NCBI GenBank assembly: GCA_027605045.1
Contig: JAQFWX010000006.1
Coordinates: 1,612,001 to 1,676,000, forward strand
From: Phallus indusiatus
Taxonomy: Eukaryota > Basidiomycota > Agaricomycetes > Phallales > Phallaceae
Reading direction: 5' to 3'
DNA length: 64,000 nt
In this document: positions 1 to 9,135 of the stretch, piece after piece
Layout: each line of letters begins with the position of its first letter
Numbering within the stretch: the stretch's first letter is position 1
Made by a program: the position numbers and the translations under genes
Notes under the pieces: generated by a model
What the model was told of the DNA's origin: nothing
Databases searched by the model: none
Seen by the model: the letters and a program-made list of their open reading frames with translations, nothing else

Positions 1-239
1 TGATAATCCGTGTTTCTGGATGAGGATGAGGAGTGAATGGAAATATATATTTGTAACCATGACGAATACATACATAGGAGAATACATAGGAGAATAGCTT
101 GATTTTCAGAAGCGGATCGCGTCTTAAAGTACCCCTTCCTCTAACAATACACAGTATTGTGTGACGGAACCTGCTTTTGAATTATAAGATTTATACGCGT
201 TACGCGTAGTTCACGGCTAGTATTTATTATTTGGCGAGG
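1..239. repeat. Copy of the DUF6535 3'-flank repeat
   Basis: This stretch recurs, diverged, at about 5145-5290, 10050-10280 and 17480-17720. Shared blocks include CCGTGTTTCTG near the start, CCTCTAACAATACACAGTA in the middle and a TATTATTTGGCGAG block at the end. Each copy lies just downstream of a DUF6535-type gene or fragment, so it looks like part of the segment that was duplicated with those genes. No coding function is seen. Confidence 0.5.
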
Positions 240-553
240 GTCAATGGCTTTGACTACACAGGTTTGAATGCTTTTCTCGTTTCGTCCGATTAGCCTTGAA
301 ACGAATCCGTTAGCATACAGTTTGATGATGGTAAACCTTTTGGGAAGGACTTAAAGAACGATACTACAAAAAAGTGTATAAGGGAACCATGAAAATTTTG
401 GTCGAAACCTGGGACGCGTTCAAAGATACATTCGTTTTCATGATGGATATTAGGTCCTAAAGAATGCAACTGAGAATGTCGTATGCAAAAGAAAACGAAA
501 GAAGAGTGTTTAAAGGGGTTTAATCGGAAATCCTCAAGAGAAGCCATTAACAC
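240..553 (-). pseudogene. Remnant of the 3' end of a DUF6535-type gene
   Basis: On the minus strand the sequence aligns by eye with the last codons of the DUF6535-type gene that ends at 10265. The shared landmarks are a VPG-x-x-Q stretch, a conserved block around the stop, and the non-coding flank that follows at 180-250 (ATTTATTATTTGGCGAGG). No DUF6535 membrane domain is left; upstream of 553 the similarity fades into unrelated sequence. I read it as the tail of a third, otherwise lost, paralogue on the same strand as the two large copies. It could instead be only duplicated 3' flank without coding meaning. Confidence 0.45.
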
Positions 554-1647
554 TGAATAATGAACTTACGGAGAGTATCACCAGCTTTTCAAGTTGAAAT
601 CAACTGTTCGCAATACGAATGATGATGGTAATAAATAACGACGTAAGTTAAATCATTAGATTTGCGTGGCCTTTATCACTCATCGTTCTCTCCATCCTAG
701 TGGTTGGACACTACTACTAGAACTGATCAGCTTTTTCCGTGTGGTTTTTCGCACTCTGTTCAAATTTGGCATCCTCGTTTTCCTTTTATACGGCTTCAAC
801 AATACCATTGACAGTTTTATTGTTGTTATTATCTGTACGTTAAGACTTGCAGTAGATATCGGAGTGGTCGGGAGACAAAACCCAGGATGTGTATTTTATA
901 TAAAATTGAATGATAACGCGTCCGGCTTTGGTGGAAGAGTTCTTTGTCTGTTCGAATTGTCTCAACACACTCCAAAGCGCTTTAAGTCCACCCTTTTCAT
1001 CATAGGGATTAATCCTACGCCGTATATCATGTGAGCGTCCGCAGTCCGAAAATACTGATGTGATTCCAAAATACCTGAAATCGAGCTTTGTATGACAGAA
1101 ACGTATTTTAATACTTGGGAAGCCTCTGTTACGTGAAGAACATTCCCCCCCCAGATACCATAATTTTAGGACTGTCAGCCAAGGGTCTCGCCCTATGTGT
1201 TTGTCCCAAAATTCCTACGAAATGGATGGGTATATGCGCTCATCTGTTCTAGTGAACATCTTCGGGATACTATACAGATACAATTTGATCCGCAAATCAC
1301 AGTAAAATGTGAAATAGGAATATATGCGTTGAAACAAACTGTACATTAAATTAATAGAAGAGGGTTCACATTCTGCGTCAACCCAAGAAGAAATAGTTTG
1401 TTGGAGTTGTAGGGTCGAACTACATATAAATACAATAGACGTTATTATGTAAATAGACTTTCATACTTGAGCGGTTTGTCTCCAACCATCATGTGCCCCA
1501 TCATGTGTCCCACCTTCAAGTGTTGTTTTCTTTACGTCTCATCTCTCTCATTCCCTGCCAAACGTTATTGCTCTGACCATGATCATGAGAAGTAACATTT
1601 CACATTGAACAGCACCTGTGACCCGTTTGGATCACGGATCGTCGATC
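554..1647. other. Gap without a supported gene
   Basis: A 122-codon ORF at 666-1034 (plus) is rich in hydrophobic residues from T-rich DNA and has no family features or supporting splice sites, so I do not call it. Around 1440-1520 the sequence matches 5325-5400, including two units of the CATCATGTGCCCC motif that is expanded into a minisatellite at 5361-5490. The stretch is therefore part of the duplicated, decaying landscape. Confidence 0.4.
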
Positions 1648-2400
1648 ATGCCTTTCACTTTCAACGCAGGATGCCAATCCGTGAGGTCCAATCATCTCAA
1701 TATCGCACTCCTACTAAGATTTCTCAGCCGCTGGAACGAGAAGCTTCAAATCTCCGGCAAGACTATTGGTAAGATGGATTTTTAGGGGCGATGAAGGTGT
1801 TTTTCCGGAAACCTAACAGCATTCTTCACTCTTGCAACAGCGACTCGGACATTTATGTTGGACACAGTGCTACCGCAAATTCGTCAAATACTAGCATCGC
1901 GCACTACGTAAGTATCTTTACTCTCTTACTCTTTTCTTATGTATATATCCGTTCTTCTCAACTCAATTTGTTTAAACTTTCTTCTCGTTATCAGTAGCAT
2001 CGAGTCGTTCGGATTCAAAGCCCCAGACACGGACGAAGCCATCCACAAATATGCAGCTTACATGGACAGACTCCTAGCTACCTATCATTCGTTATTGACA
2101 TCCGACGCCGACAAACCTCCTTTCCCGTTTCACTTGAACGATACCCAAAACAAGATATTACGCAAACTTGAGGAAGCCATGGACTCAGACAAGCCCAAGC
2201 TCATCAAAGCGGTTATCCACAGAACCCTCAAAGAGTTTCTCTTATTGGAGTTTTCGGGGCAAACGGACCTTTCTCAGGAGGCTGAATGTTTCCGTTCGTT
2301 CGATATTTATGTGAACAGCTTCCAAGCACTGAAGTTCTTCAAACTTGGTTCTTTTGTGCCTGTTTCATTTGCTTACGATATCCGCTGTTCTGCGTTTTAA
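1648..2400 (+). CDS. Three-exon gene, product unknown (197 aa)
   Basis: Exons 1648-1768, 1841-1907 and 1995-2400 are joined by canonical introns (GTAAGA...CAACAG and GTAAGT...TATCAG). The phases agree (1 and 2) and give one open frame of 198 codons from ATG to TAA. The protein starts MPFTFNAGCQSV, has an Arg/Leu-rich N-terminus, and then a mixed helical region with PFPFHLND and KLEEAMDSDKPKLIKAV. I do not recognise a family. The long regular helices followed by a Cys/Phe-rich end (VNSFQALKFFKLG) suggest a truncated piece of a larger protein. It ends tail-to-tail with the disrupted DUF7770-like gene, overlapping its stop by 4 nt, so its last residues may be accidental. Confidence 0.5.
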
Positions 2401-2725
2401 AATCTCTCCTGCCTGAATTCGTCAGGAAACCAGTTGTTCCATAACGTGTACATAAAGACAGGGTCAATCATCTGAGCGTTCTCAACTTGAAGCTGTTCAA
2501 TGGCTACAATGGCCCAGTACAGACATCCTGAGCCTGAGTCATCAAACTGGTAATGGTCCATATGATTACTGATGAAGAAGTCAATAAATTGACTCAGTAT
2601 GGGTTCATCTACGGTGCGAATGGATAATTCGATTTTGTTAGGTAATTGAGACTGAAAAGTTTTCTTGCTGGCAATGATGAGGGTAGCCAATGGGGGCAGC
2701 GTAGAGATTATATCAAACACAACTA

Positions 2726-3491
2726 CAGTAGAACCTCTAATAAGGGACACGTCTGATAAGTCATAGCCTCTAAAAGGTCATAGAATTTTCCGGATCCCGA
2801 GTTGGTAGGCGGGGAATTCGAACCCATAATTCATACTCTCCCATACCTCATAATTCATACCCCCCCGGCCAAAAAACGGCATATGGTAGTCAGTCGGCTA
2901 AGAGTAACTATACCCGTTTTGGTGTTTTACGGTTGTAGAATTTGCAAAAATAGATATTTTTAACCAGTCAAAAAAAAAATTACAAAGCTGAAAACGCTAC
3001 CATGACTCCAGTTCCCTTAGAAATTCTCAAAAAAGGGCTGCAGAAGTTGGAGAACAGCTGTCGAGAGAGAAAAGAGCATATTCTTGCACAATTGTCGAAG
3101 GAAATACCAATCTCATCTGCTGACTCGGAGTGGCTAGACAACGATGCAAATCTTGTTGTTGAACAAAAAATAATCCTACATTTAGAAGGAGCTATGGACT
3201 GCGAAAAGGAGCTCAAAGGGCTGGATGAGAAGGAAAAGGAAGTGGTAGGAAAATTGAGAGTCTTGTCTTCATTTTGTCGTGAGGTTCGTGCTGATCAGGC
3301 CAGATCGCTCGTAGAGACGAGGATTTCAGACTACTTTTCTACAGCGTAGTGCTTGCTACATAATACAGCGTCTAAAATACAAGTTAACCGATTACATTTC
3401 GGAAATTGCCGAATTCTCGAAAGTCATAGCCTCTGATAGTGCATAGTTTGGGGTGTCCACGGAGGGGTATGAATTATTAGAGGTTCTACTG
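2726..3491. mobile_element. Non-autonomous TIR element, pogo/Tc1-mariner-like ends
   Basis: The ends are inverted repeats that begin CAGTAGAACCTCTAATA on both strands, and the element is flanked by TA on each side (2724-2725 and 3492-3493). A CAGTAGAACCTC terminus with TA duplication is typical of pogo/Fot1-type Tc1-mariner elements. Second, internal blocks (TCATAGCCTCT near 2761 and its complement near 3422) extend the imperfect inversion. At 766 bp it is too short for a full transposase. It holds one 115-codon ORF that may be the C-terminal remnant of the parent transposase. Confidence 0.8.
3002..3349 (+). CDS. 115-aa coiled-coil ORF inside the TIR element
   Basis: The ORF starts at an ATG inside the 766-bp element and encodes a charged, helix-rich protein (MTPVPLEILKKGLQKLEN...). 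It has heptad-like spacing, a DSEWLDNDAN motif and a KELKGLDEKEKE stretch. Nothing DDE-like is present. Its place between pogo-like ends suggests the C-terminal tail of a pogo/CENP-B-type transposase left after internal deletion. A captured host fragment is an alternative. Whether it is expressed is unknown. Confidence 0.4.
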   Translation: MTPVPLEILKKGLQKLENSCRERKEHILAQLSKEIPISSADSEWLDNDANLVVEQKIILHLEGAMDCEKELKGLDEKEKEVVGKLRVLSSFCREVRADQARSLVETRISDYFSTA

Positions 3492-3761
3492 TAATTGGGA
3501 ATTAGAGACCCCATATGGAGCACCATGTACAAGGTAAAGACACCAGTGGTAGATGTTGGGCATGAACTGCGCGGCCGTTCCAGAAAAAGTAACGATAATA
3601 TGAGTAACCACCCTATCTTTATCGGCAGGCGGTAAATCTCTGTCGTAGACAGTCTGATGGTCCATTTTTCTGCAAGAGAGAGCAGGATCAAAATATGAAG
3701 ATCTGAGCGAATGATGGACTTACATTTTGAGGTTGTAGGCCTGGATGGTGAATTTCGTTCA

Positions 3762-3768
3762 ATTTATA
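3762..3768 (-). promoter_or_regulatory. TATA-like box upstream of the split DUF7770-like gene
   Basis: TATAAAT on the minus strand, about 100 bp upstream of the ATG at 3664, is followed by ATTGAACGAAATTCACC. The same block precedes the other copy at 5753. Conservation in both copies supports a core promoter. Confidence 0.45.
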
Positions 3769-3787
3769 CAATTAAAGTTGGGAACCC

Positions 3788-3960
3788 TTGAGATGTGTAG
3801 GATGCTTATGGGTCAGTTTGAAAATTGGTACAATGGCGTTGAGGGCAAATAAAGGGTTTGACGATCCGATTTACAAAATAGAGGCCTCTTTATTTCCTCT
3901 TATGGATTATTACGAACTCTCTCTCATAGAGAATGGACTTACTGTGTACGTTCAGTTATT
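3788..3960 (+). pseudogene. Fragment of a DUF6535-type gene (inverted copy)
   Basis: Around 3882-3935 the plus strand encodes EASLFPLMDYYELSLI, matching EATLFPLTDYHELSLI in the DUF6535-type protein of 10265-13675. The preceding piece (RCVGCLWVSLKIGTMAL) matches the minus strand at 5700-5745. This is the outer part of an inverted duplication that also contains the two DUF7770-like genes. Only a few dozen codons survive and the frame changes soon after. Confidence 0.5.
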
Positions 3961-4430
3961 TCACCACGAAGGAAAGACTTTGGGCTTCGGCGCGGGTTGG
4001 TGCAGGAAAGCACAATACATTCTCCAAGATTAACATCTGCCTTAGCCTTCGGGAGTCGCTGGACAGTTGAGTCCCTTCGACGTCAGCGTCCAGTGGCAAA
4101 TCACATCGGAATGTATGTATATCGGTTTTGTGCAGGTGTTTGTTTGTTTTGGTGCGATTATTGCCATGGTACTTGAGATTCAGGGTGAAGTTTTGGTGAA
4201 TGCAATACCAATTTGGTGAAAATGCGCCTCCTAGCACTCACAATCAACTCGTCAGAGTTCTGAAAAGTCCCGACGGCAATTGAGCTAAATTTATCGGCAA
4301 ATTATAGTGCTGTCAGTGTGTCGATGTCGGTTTGAGACGGCGAATTTTAATAGTAATACAAGTAACTTTGCCTGTTCCTAATTTATACACCACAAATAAC
4401 CAATAACGTAAACGACTCATCCGATTTCGT
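3961..4430. other. Gap; duplicated non-coding sequence
   Basis: No supported gene. At 3980-4100 the sequence resembles 22040-22148 (GGCGCGGGTTG-x-TGCAGGAA). At 4290-4440 it resembles the Clp1-like 3' flanks at 14220-14390 and 57250-57380 (CTAATCTCCAAA, CAAATAA). It is thus a patchwork of flanks from the duplicated genes. Confidence 0.4.
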
Positions 4431-4905
4431 TATTACTACACCGACATGCTAATCTCCAAACCAGACGGCCCATACAACCTGAACGACTTTCCATCAAAAA
4501 ACAAAGTTTCGTCCGATACACCAGGAGCAACCATGGTAGCGTGCTACGTGTGCTGAGAGGGCTTGAGGAGAAGGAATGTATTCAACAATGGGGAAGAAAG
4601 GGGTGTAGTTGAGAGCTTCCGCGACGACGACGCCATAGACTCAGGTGAATGTTCTGGTGTTGGTAGAGGAGAAAGAGTTTACGCAGTGCGCTACCAGAAC
4701 TATGTCGTGTGCGGTATGATCGATGAAGCGTCGCATCAGGTGTTGTGGGCGCAATGTCTTGATCTTTCGGTGCACGAGAGTATACAACGAAAATGTGGAA
4801 TGGTAGTGGGAAGGCAGAGGAATGAATGAGAGGAGTGCAAGTTCGCGGGATAGGCAGTTTGTAGATGATTGGGCTGTTGATGAACATGTTCGCTTGGAGC
4901 ATTAT
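4431..4905 (-). pseudogene. Clp1-like pseudogene (second exon only)
   Basis: The minus strand aligns with exon 2 of the intact Clp1-like gene at 57365-58022. It begins near 4902 with MLQANMF (compare MLQAACS), keeps PTNCL-like and FHIFVVYSRAP pieces, and ends in the conserved block around 4450-4540 (CGTGTGCTG, ACCATGGTAGC). Several frameshifts separate these pieces and a central block is missing. No first exon is present. Confidence 0.6.
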
Positions 4906-5360
4906 AAAAACAGAGGTCAGTGTAATCGTTCAGAGAAGGAATGTGGAATGTACCTGCAACGTTAACGGAAGAATCTAGGTACTCAGAGCAAAGCGTCAGG
5001 CCTCTACTTCGACTCTCGAGCTCAGGATTCGAACAGAGTCCGGTGTACGTACAGACCCTGCTAATATGTATGTACATATTCAATCAGATCCCAATGTTTG
5101 AAGTTTTCAAATCTCCGTCGATGTCAATTGTTCGAACGTGCGAATGGCATCCCGTGTTTCTGGATCTACGATGCTCTCAATGAGTAACCCCTTCACAGTT
5201 TTACGCATGACGGAACTTTTTTTTGAATGAGTATAAGATTTATACATCTAGTATTTGTTATTGGCGAGTGTCAACTTGAATGGTTTTGAGTCTTGAGTCG
5301 GAGTCCGACTCTTGACCCTACACTAGACTTTACGTAATAGACTCGAGCTTTTCGTCTCCA
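4906..5360. other. Gap; duplicated flank sequence
   Basis: No supported gene. 5090-5290 is a copy of the flank that also occurs at 10000-10280: GAACGTGCGAATGG, CCCGTGTTTCTGGAT, then TATTTGTTATTGGCGAGTG. It marks the 3' side of the DUF6535 fragment at 5530-5607. Confidence 0.45.
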
Positions 5361-5490
5361 CCATCTTGTGCCCCGTCTTGTGCCCCATCTTGTGCCCCAT
5401 CTTGTGCCCCATCTTGTGCCCCATCTTGTGCCCCATCTTGTGCCCCATCTTGTGCCCCATCTTGTGTCCCATCTTCTGCCCCATCTTGTG
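5361..5490. repeat. 12-bp minisatellite, about 11 units
   Basis: The unit CCATCTTGTGCC is repeated head to tail about eleven times with few substitutions. All six frames stay partly open through it (for instance repeated GHKM on the minus strand), so ORFs spanning it are not evidence of a gene. The homologous segment near 1485-1515 has only two units, so the array expanded after duplication. Confidence 0.9.
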
Positions 5491-5529
5491 TTCTCCCTCT
5501 CTTCCAACAATCTCGTGAACATCATTATC

Positions 5530-5607
5530 ACGGTATATGGGAGAGAGCTGGTAATAACCTATAAGAGGAAATAAGGGGGCCTCTTCGGTCGAGAAAGACT
5601 CGGACAC
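5530..5607 (-). pseudogene. Fragment of a DUF6535-type gene
   Basis: The minus strand encodes EEAPLFPLIGYYQLSPIY, matching EATLFPLTDYHELSLIY in the two large DUF6535-type proteins. The fragment runs directly into the minisatellite. It is the mirror partner of the fragment at 3882-3935. Confidence 0.5.
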
Positions 5608-5752
5608 GCGCCTGCAGTATATTCTTCAACATCTTTAATTTCTCAGACTTTGTGAATCGGATCGTCAAATCCTTTACTCTCAACTCCATTGTACCAATCC
5701 TCAAACCGATCCATAAGCATCCCACACATCTCAAAGGTTCCCAACTTGCTTG

Positions 5753-5759
5753 TATAAAT
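5753..5759 (+). promoter_or_regulatory. TATA-like box of the intact DUF7770-like gene
   Basis: TATAAAT lies 101 bp upstream of the ATG at 5861 and is followed by a short leader and an intron at 5803-5856 (GTAAGT...TTGCAG). The same arrangement is conserved, inverted, upstream of the split copy. Confidence 0.5.
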
Positions 5760-5860
5760 TGAACGAAATTCACCAATTTCCAGGCCTACAAACACAATAA
5801 ATGTAAGTCCATCCTTCGCTAAGATCTTCATATTTTGACCCTGCTCTCTCTTGCAGAAAA

Positions 5861-6430
5861 ATGGCCCATCAAACTGTCTATGACAGAGATTTACAGCCTG
5901 CCGATAAAGACAGGGTAATTACTCAGATTACCGTTACTTCTTCTGGAAGCGTGCAGACCGTCAGTGACATGCCCAACATCTACCACTGGCATCTTTACCT
6001 CTTACTTGGCGCTCCAAATGGGGTCTCTAATTCCCAATCAGTTTTGTTTGATATGATCCCTACGATGCCCCCAACGGGTACCCTCATCATTTCCAGCAAG
6101 ATAACTCCTCAGTCTCAATCCCCTCACAAAATCGAATTACCCATTCGCACCGTGGGCGAACCCGTACTGAGTCAATTTATTGACTTCTTCATCAGCAATC
6201 GTATGGACCGTTACCAGTTTGATGAGTCAGGCTCAGGATGTCTGTATTGGGTCATGGTAGCCATTGAAAAGCTTGAGAATGCTCAGATGATTGAGGCTGG
6301 AGCATCGAGCATGCTCCGCACCCTCCATAATGAGCAAGCCATCCTTCATCCGGAGAGACACCCCATGCCTCTCAGGAAGGGACAGTATTATTGGTGCGCT
6401 ATGTTATGTATTTCTTTCGCCATACTCTAA
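5861..6430 (+). CDS. DUF7770-like protein (about 189 aa)
   Basis: The ATG follows a leader intron (5803-5856, GTAAGT to TTGCAG), which supports this start. The protein begins MAHQTVYDRDLQPADK and has MPNIYHWHLYLL near residue 45. It then has a strand-rich middle (GTLIISSK, HKIELPIRTV) and SQFIDFFISNRMDRYQF followed by SGSGCLYWVMVAIEKL. The HW and GC-x-x-W pattern and the length fit the fungal DUF7770 family as I remember it; I know no biochemical role. The 3' end is uncertain: an intron from about 6385 (GTATTA) to 6450 (AAATAG) would replace the last residues by a short different tail. The sister copy at 2397-3664 is disrupted, so this is the only intact one here. Confidence 0.6.
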   Translation: MAHQTVYDRDLQPADKDRVITQITVTSSGSVQTVSDMPNIYHWHLYLLLGAPNGVSNSQSVLFDMIPTMPPTGTLIISSKITPQSQSPHKIELPIRTVGEPVLSQFIDFFISNRMDRYQFDESGSGCLYWVMVAIEKLENAQMIEAGASSMLRTLHNEQAILHPERHPMPLRKGQYYWCAMLCISFAIL

Positions 6431-6826
6431 TTCTCAAAAAATAAAATAGATATCTTGGGATTGGACACGCGAGGGGTATATGAGCGAATTGAAAATAATC
6501 CGCTCGGGCTTAAATACAAAAAGAAAAGACAATTGTTTAGAGGAACGAAAATTAGCAAAACGAAATAAAGGAATATGATTGGCTGCCACCGGCAATCCGC
6601 GGATTTCGTGTATTAGTCATGTTTCCACTTGAAAGATTTCACACCACAACTTGAAATTTTGAAGTAAGCGTGCCATTTTTTGGTCCCTCATGGCGCAGCT
6701 CCCAGTGGCATGATACCCTAGATATCCTTCTAAATATCCGAGTCATCTGCAGACGCCAGGGCTTAGTTATTAGCTGAGCCAATTAGTACACATATTTTAT
6801 TTATGCAAAGCCCAGTCTGTGTACAA
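6431..6826. other. Gap without a supported gene
   Basis: AT-rich sequence between the DUF7770-like gene and the phosphotransferase-like gene. Nothing beyond a possible last exon of the former (near 6451-6490) is seen. Confidence 0.4.
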
Positions 6827-7706
6827 TTACAAAAAGGCTCCTGTGTGAATGGCCCAGCTAATGCTAGCCACAAAAATTGTCTGACGTATATATAATCCTG
6901 CTATCAGTCCTAGTATACGTATTCTCCACCGTCCCAGAATCTCCCAACCCGATTGCATAGAGAAGAACTCGAACCATTGTGGATAAAATCCCGCATGTTC
7001 CCAATCGATTAGCCAGACCCGGGAAGTAGGATCAAGGATGATGTTGTGCGGATGCAAGTCGAGATGAGTAAGAACAAGGGGTAGAGAAGAGTCGAACGTC
7101 ACACTTTCTTCGGGGCTCTTCCTGATACGTCTATTGACGTCCAGCTTGTGCATGAACCAGGCCGTGAGCTCATCATACGACGCAAAAGGTCCACCACCCT
7201 TCGGTCTGAATATCAATTCCCGAAGTTGAACGAGCGAGTTAAAGCTGTCGAAAGTTACTTACATAATCATCAGAGAACATCGGTCCGTAACATTGCTTAG
7301 GTTCATGGCCTAGAGGCCCTGGAAATTGTTCGCTGCGAGGTGTACCTGGGACCTCCACGCGACGGAGCTCCCTGACATAACGTCGAAGTGTGAAGAGTAT
7401 ACATATGCGTCGCCAGAGGGTGAGAGAATGCCAGCATTTTGAAAGAGTCTGGCCGGGGACAAAGTCCATGATGAACACGCTATACGTCTTGTATATGAAT
7501 TGGCGTCGGACAGCAGGGACAAGTATGGAAGTTTGCTGACGGACAAGACTCATAGTGAGAGGCTCAGAGTCTGCGTCAGCGGGGTTTATCTTCATGACAG
7601 CGTCCGATGCAATGCGACGGACAGAGGTAAATTTAATGGAGGACGGGTGCGGGTATTCCTGGTTCTTGCAAGCTTGAAAATAGTTGAATAGCTCTTCGTC
7701 TGACAT
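6827..7706 (-). CDS. Aminoglycoside-phosphotransferase-family (APH-like) kinase, possibly frameshifted
   Basis: This gene encodes a kinase-fold protein of the APH/choline kinase superfamily, common in multiple copies in fungi; its substrate is unknown. Exon 1 (7706-7263) starts MSDEELFNYF and carries the N-lobe. Exon 2 (7205-6827) carries the catalytic loop LTHLDLHPHNIILD (HxDxxPxN type) and the metal-binding LIDWEHAG. The apparent intron 7206-7262 has a good GTAAGT donor and ATTCAG acceptor, but joining the exons shifts the frame by one base. The gene is therefore either broken or misread here. An upstream exon is possible, because TTAATGTAG precedes CTACCTTCATGG, whose translation (LPSWAEISS) fits the family. 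The C-terminus has a hydrophobic stretch (RIRILGLIAGLYI). Confidence 0.7.
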
Positions 7707-8236
7707 GGAAGAAATTTCGGCCCATGAAGGTAGCTACATTAAAGTTACAGCGTTAAATATATGAGCAAATAATAAACGGTTTGTAGGTGACCGCGAACGT
7801 ACAGCTACGTCTTCAATAGCAGATGGACCTCCGATGACAGCAGACGATGGTTGAGATATCATTTCAATACGGCAGAAAGTGTCAACTGTCAACTGCTGAT
7901 AAAATTTGCAATTGGGAATTAGCAAGAGAATGCAGAGAATGACATCACAAGACGAAGAGGTTGAGCAGAACGTTGAAGTTGGTAAGTAAGTCGGTGCAGG
8001 ATTGTCGTGGGAATTGATGATGGCGGAAGTGTTCCTTTGTCTACGGGCGCTCGCGACTTGTATCTTACAAAATTGGTATCCCTGTATGGGTTCCAGGATG
8101 ATGCTAGACGGGTGTCGCATAACAGTCAGACGAATCGTCATAGGTTGCGGCATCCTGTGGACCATCATGCAGGACTGCATGACATGCGACTGATAGTGGG
8201 ATACCCCTATTCCGGCTAGCGAAAAGACCCGACGCG
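7707..8236. other. Gap upstream of the APH-like gene
   Basis: A 148-codon minus ORF (8180-7734) lacks family features and is not called. A 5' exon of the APH-like gene may lie here but I could not place it. Confidence 0.35.
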
Positions 8237-8440
8237 ATTAAAACAGCCTACACAACCTCAATATCAATGAACCTTTCAGTGACCCTCCGCAAAAGCTCAT
8301 CCGACACAATAAGAGCGACCATGTGTTGGCCCATTCAAGCCGTTTACGCGTGCTGCACGTGCTAGGAGAGTTTGTGTTGTGCAGGTTTTGCTAGTTGTGT
8401 GGGTAGTTAAAGGGATGGCTGGGACTCGGTGGTGACAATA

Positions 8441-9037
8441 TGTCGCAAAAATCGAAAGAGGTTTATTAATAGGGTCTATACTAGATGAGTGGTACTCCCC
8501 AACTCCGAACTCCTCGGTAGGTAGCTATTATTTAATCGAGTACCACTCAGGATATAATTTTTTTTTTTACCGGCCCCCGCCCCCCGTGTGCGCCTAATTA
8601 GGGCGGGGGTTGTGGGCAACTATGTACGTGGTACAAGCGACGCAAATGGAAGCACGTGATCAATCGCAAGCGCCAAACCTTTCTCGACGCGTCCACCTTC
8701 GGCGGCGACGGCGGCACTTCCTCAACGTGGATTACTTTTACTGAATGGGTTGACAGATTAGTACGCGTTTTTTTTTGGTCGTTTTAGCCAGACTCGAGCT
8801 GACTGTTTTTTTTGGCCTGGCCAGCAGGCGGCGGTCGCGTCATATTGCAGCTGGAAAAACCTGCAGTAACTCGTGTGAATGGGCTTGGGTTGAATATTTG
8901 AGATTGGGTTAATAAACGAGTCAAGGCTCTAAAATCACATTTTATCGGTTAATAAAACTTTATAAACCGATAAAATGTGAAGTCAGCGCCTTGACTCAAT
9001 TATTAATCAATATAAACCTCTTTCGATTTTTGCGACA
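8441..9037. mobile_element. Non-autonomous (MITE-like) element with Plavaka-type ends
   Basis: The two ends are inverted repeats: TGTCGCAAAAATCGAAAGAG at 8441 and its complement ending at 9037, followed by GGTTTAT. The same TGTCGCAAAAAT core bounds the large Plavaka element at 33398-57048, so that family probably mobilises it. It has no coding capacity. Inside are strong hairpins: 8487-8497 with 8538-8548, and 8936-8950 with 8965-8979 nested in 8918-8927 with 8988-8997. It lies inside a Clp1-like pseudogene. I could not fix the target duplication. Confidence 0.75.
8936..8979. repeat. Nested perfect hairpin in the MITE
   Basis: CACATTTTATCGGTT (8936-8950) pairs with its exact complement at 8965-8979 around a 14-nt loop. 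An outer pair, GAGTCAAGGC (8918-8927) with GCCTTGACTC (8988-8997), encloses it. It may serve as a subterminal transposase-binding or folding structure. Confidence 0.8.
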
Positions 9038-9135
9038 ATTATTGGTGGGTGTTGGGCTAGATGATTGTGTTGGCAGGAGGATTGCAGGAGTAGGCGAGGA
9101 GAAGAGTGAATGTGTTTGGTGATGGAAGGGATTAG

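Larger units (their letters stand above)
2397..3664 (-). pseudogene. DUF7770-like gene split by a DNA element
   Basis: The minus strand starts at 3664 (MDHQTVYDRD), runs to 3494, is interrupted by the 766-bp element at 2726-3491, and resumes at 2723 down to the stop at 2397. It matches the intact copy at 5861-6430 almost residue for residue: MPNIYHW on one side, SQFIDFFISN and the SGSGCLYW motif on the other. Ignoring the element and one TA copy, the frame is continuous across the junction, so the coding region was intact before insertion. The 5' side also matches the intact copy: a TATAAAT box at 3762-3768 and a leader intron ending CTCTTGCAG just before the ATG. DUF7770 is named from the overall pattern (HW near the N-terminus, GC-x-x-W near the C-terminus); the family role is unknown to me. 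Confidence 0.65.
8237..9135 (-). pseudogene. Clp1-like pseudogene interrupted by a DNA element
   Basis: 8240-8400 matches the 3' part of the intact Clp1-like exon 2 (57405-57560): CAAAAGCTCATCCGA, then GCGTGCTGC and GTGTTGTGCAGGTTT. After the 597-bp element, 9038-9135 matches its next part (GTGGGTGTTG, then GTGTTTGGTGATGG). The reading frame is lost and the rest of the gene is missing. This makes a third decayed Clp1-like locus. Confidence 0.6.

Noticed and set aside
666..1034. 122-codon ORF on the plus strand
   Set aside because: Hydrophobic composition follows from T-rich DNA; no family motif, no splice support, and the surrounding sequence is duplicated flank.
5361..5490. CRISPR-like array
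   Set aside because: Contiguous 12-bp units without spacers in a eukaryotic genome; a minisatellite.
5271..5607. Repetitive ORFs across the minisatellite (GHKM or PHLV repeats)
   Set aside because: A 12-bp repeat keeps several frames open at once; these are not evidence of proteins.
7734..8219. ORFs upstream of the APH-like gene as its 5' exon
   Set aside because: No matching splice phase or kinase-like sequence could be found.
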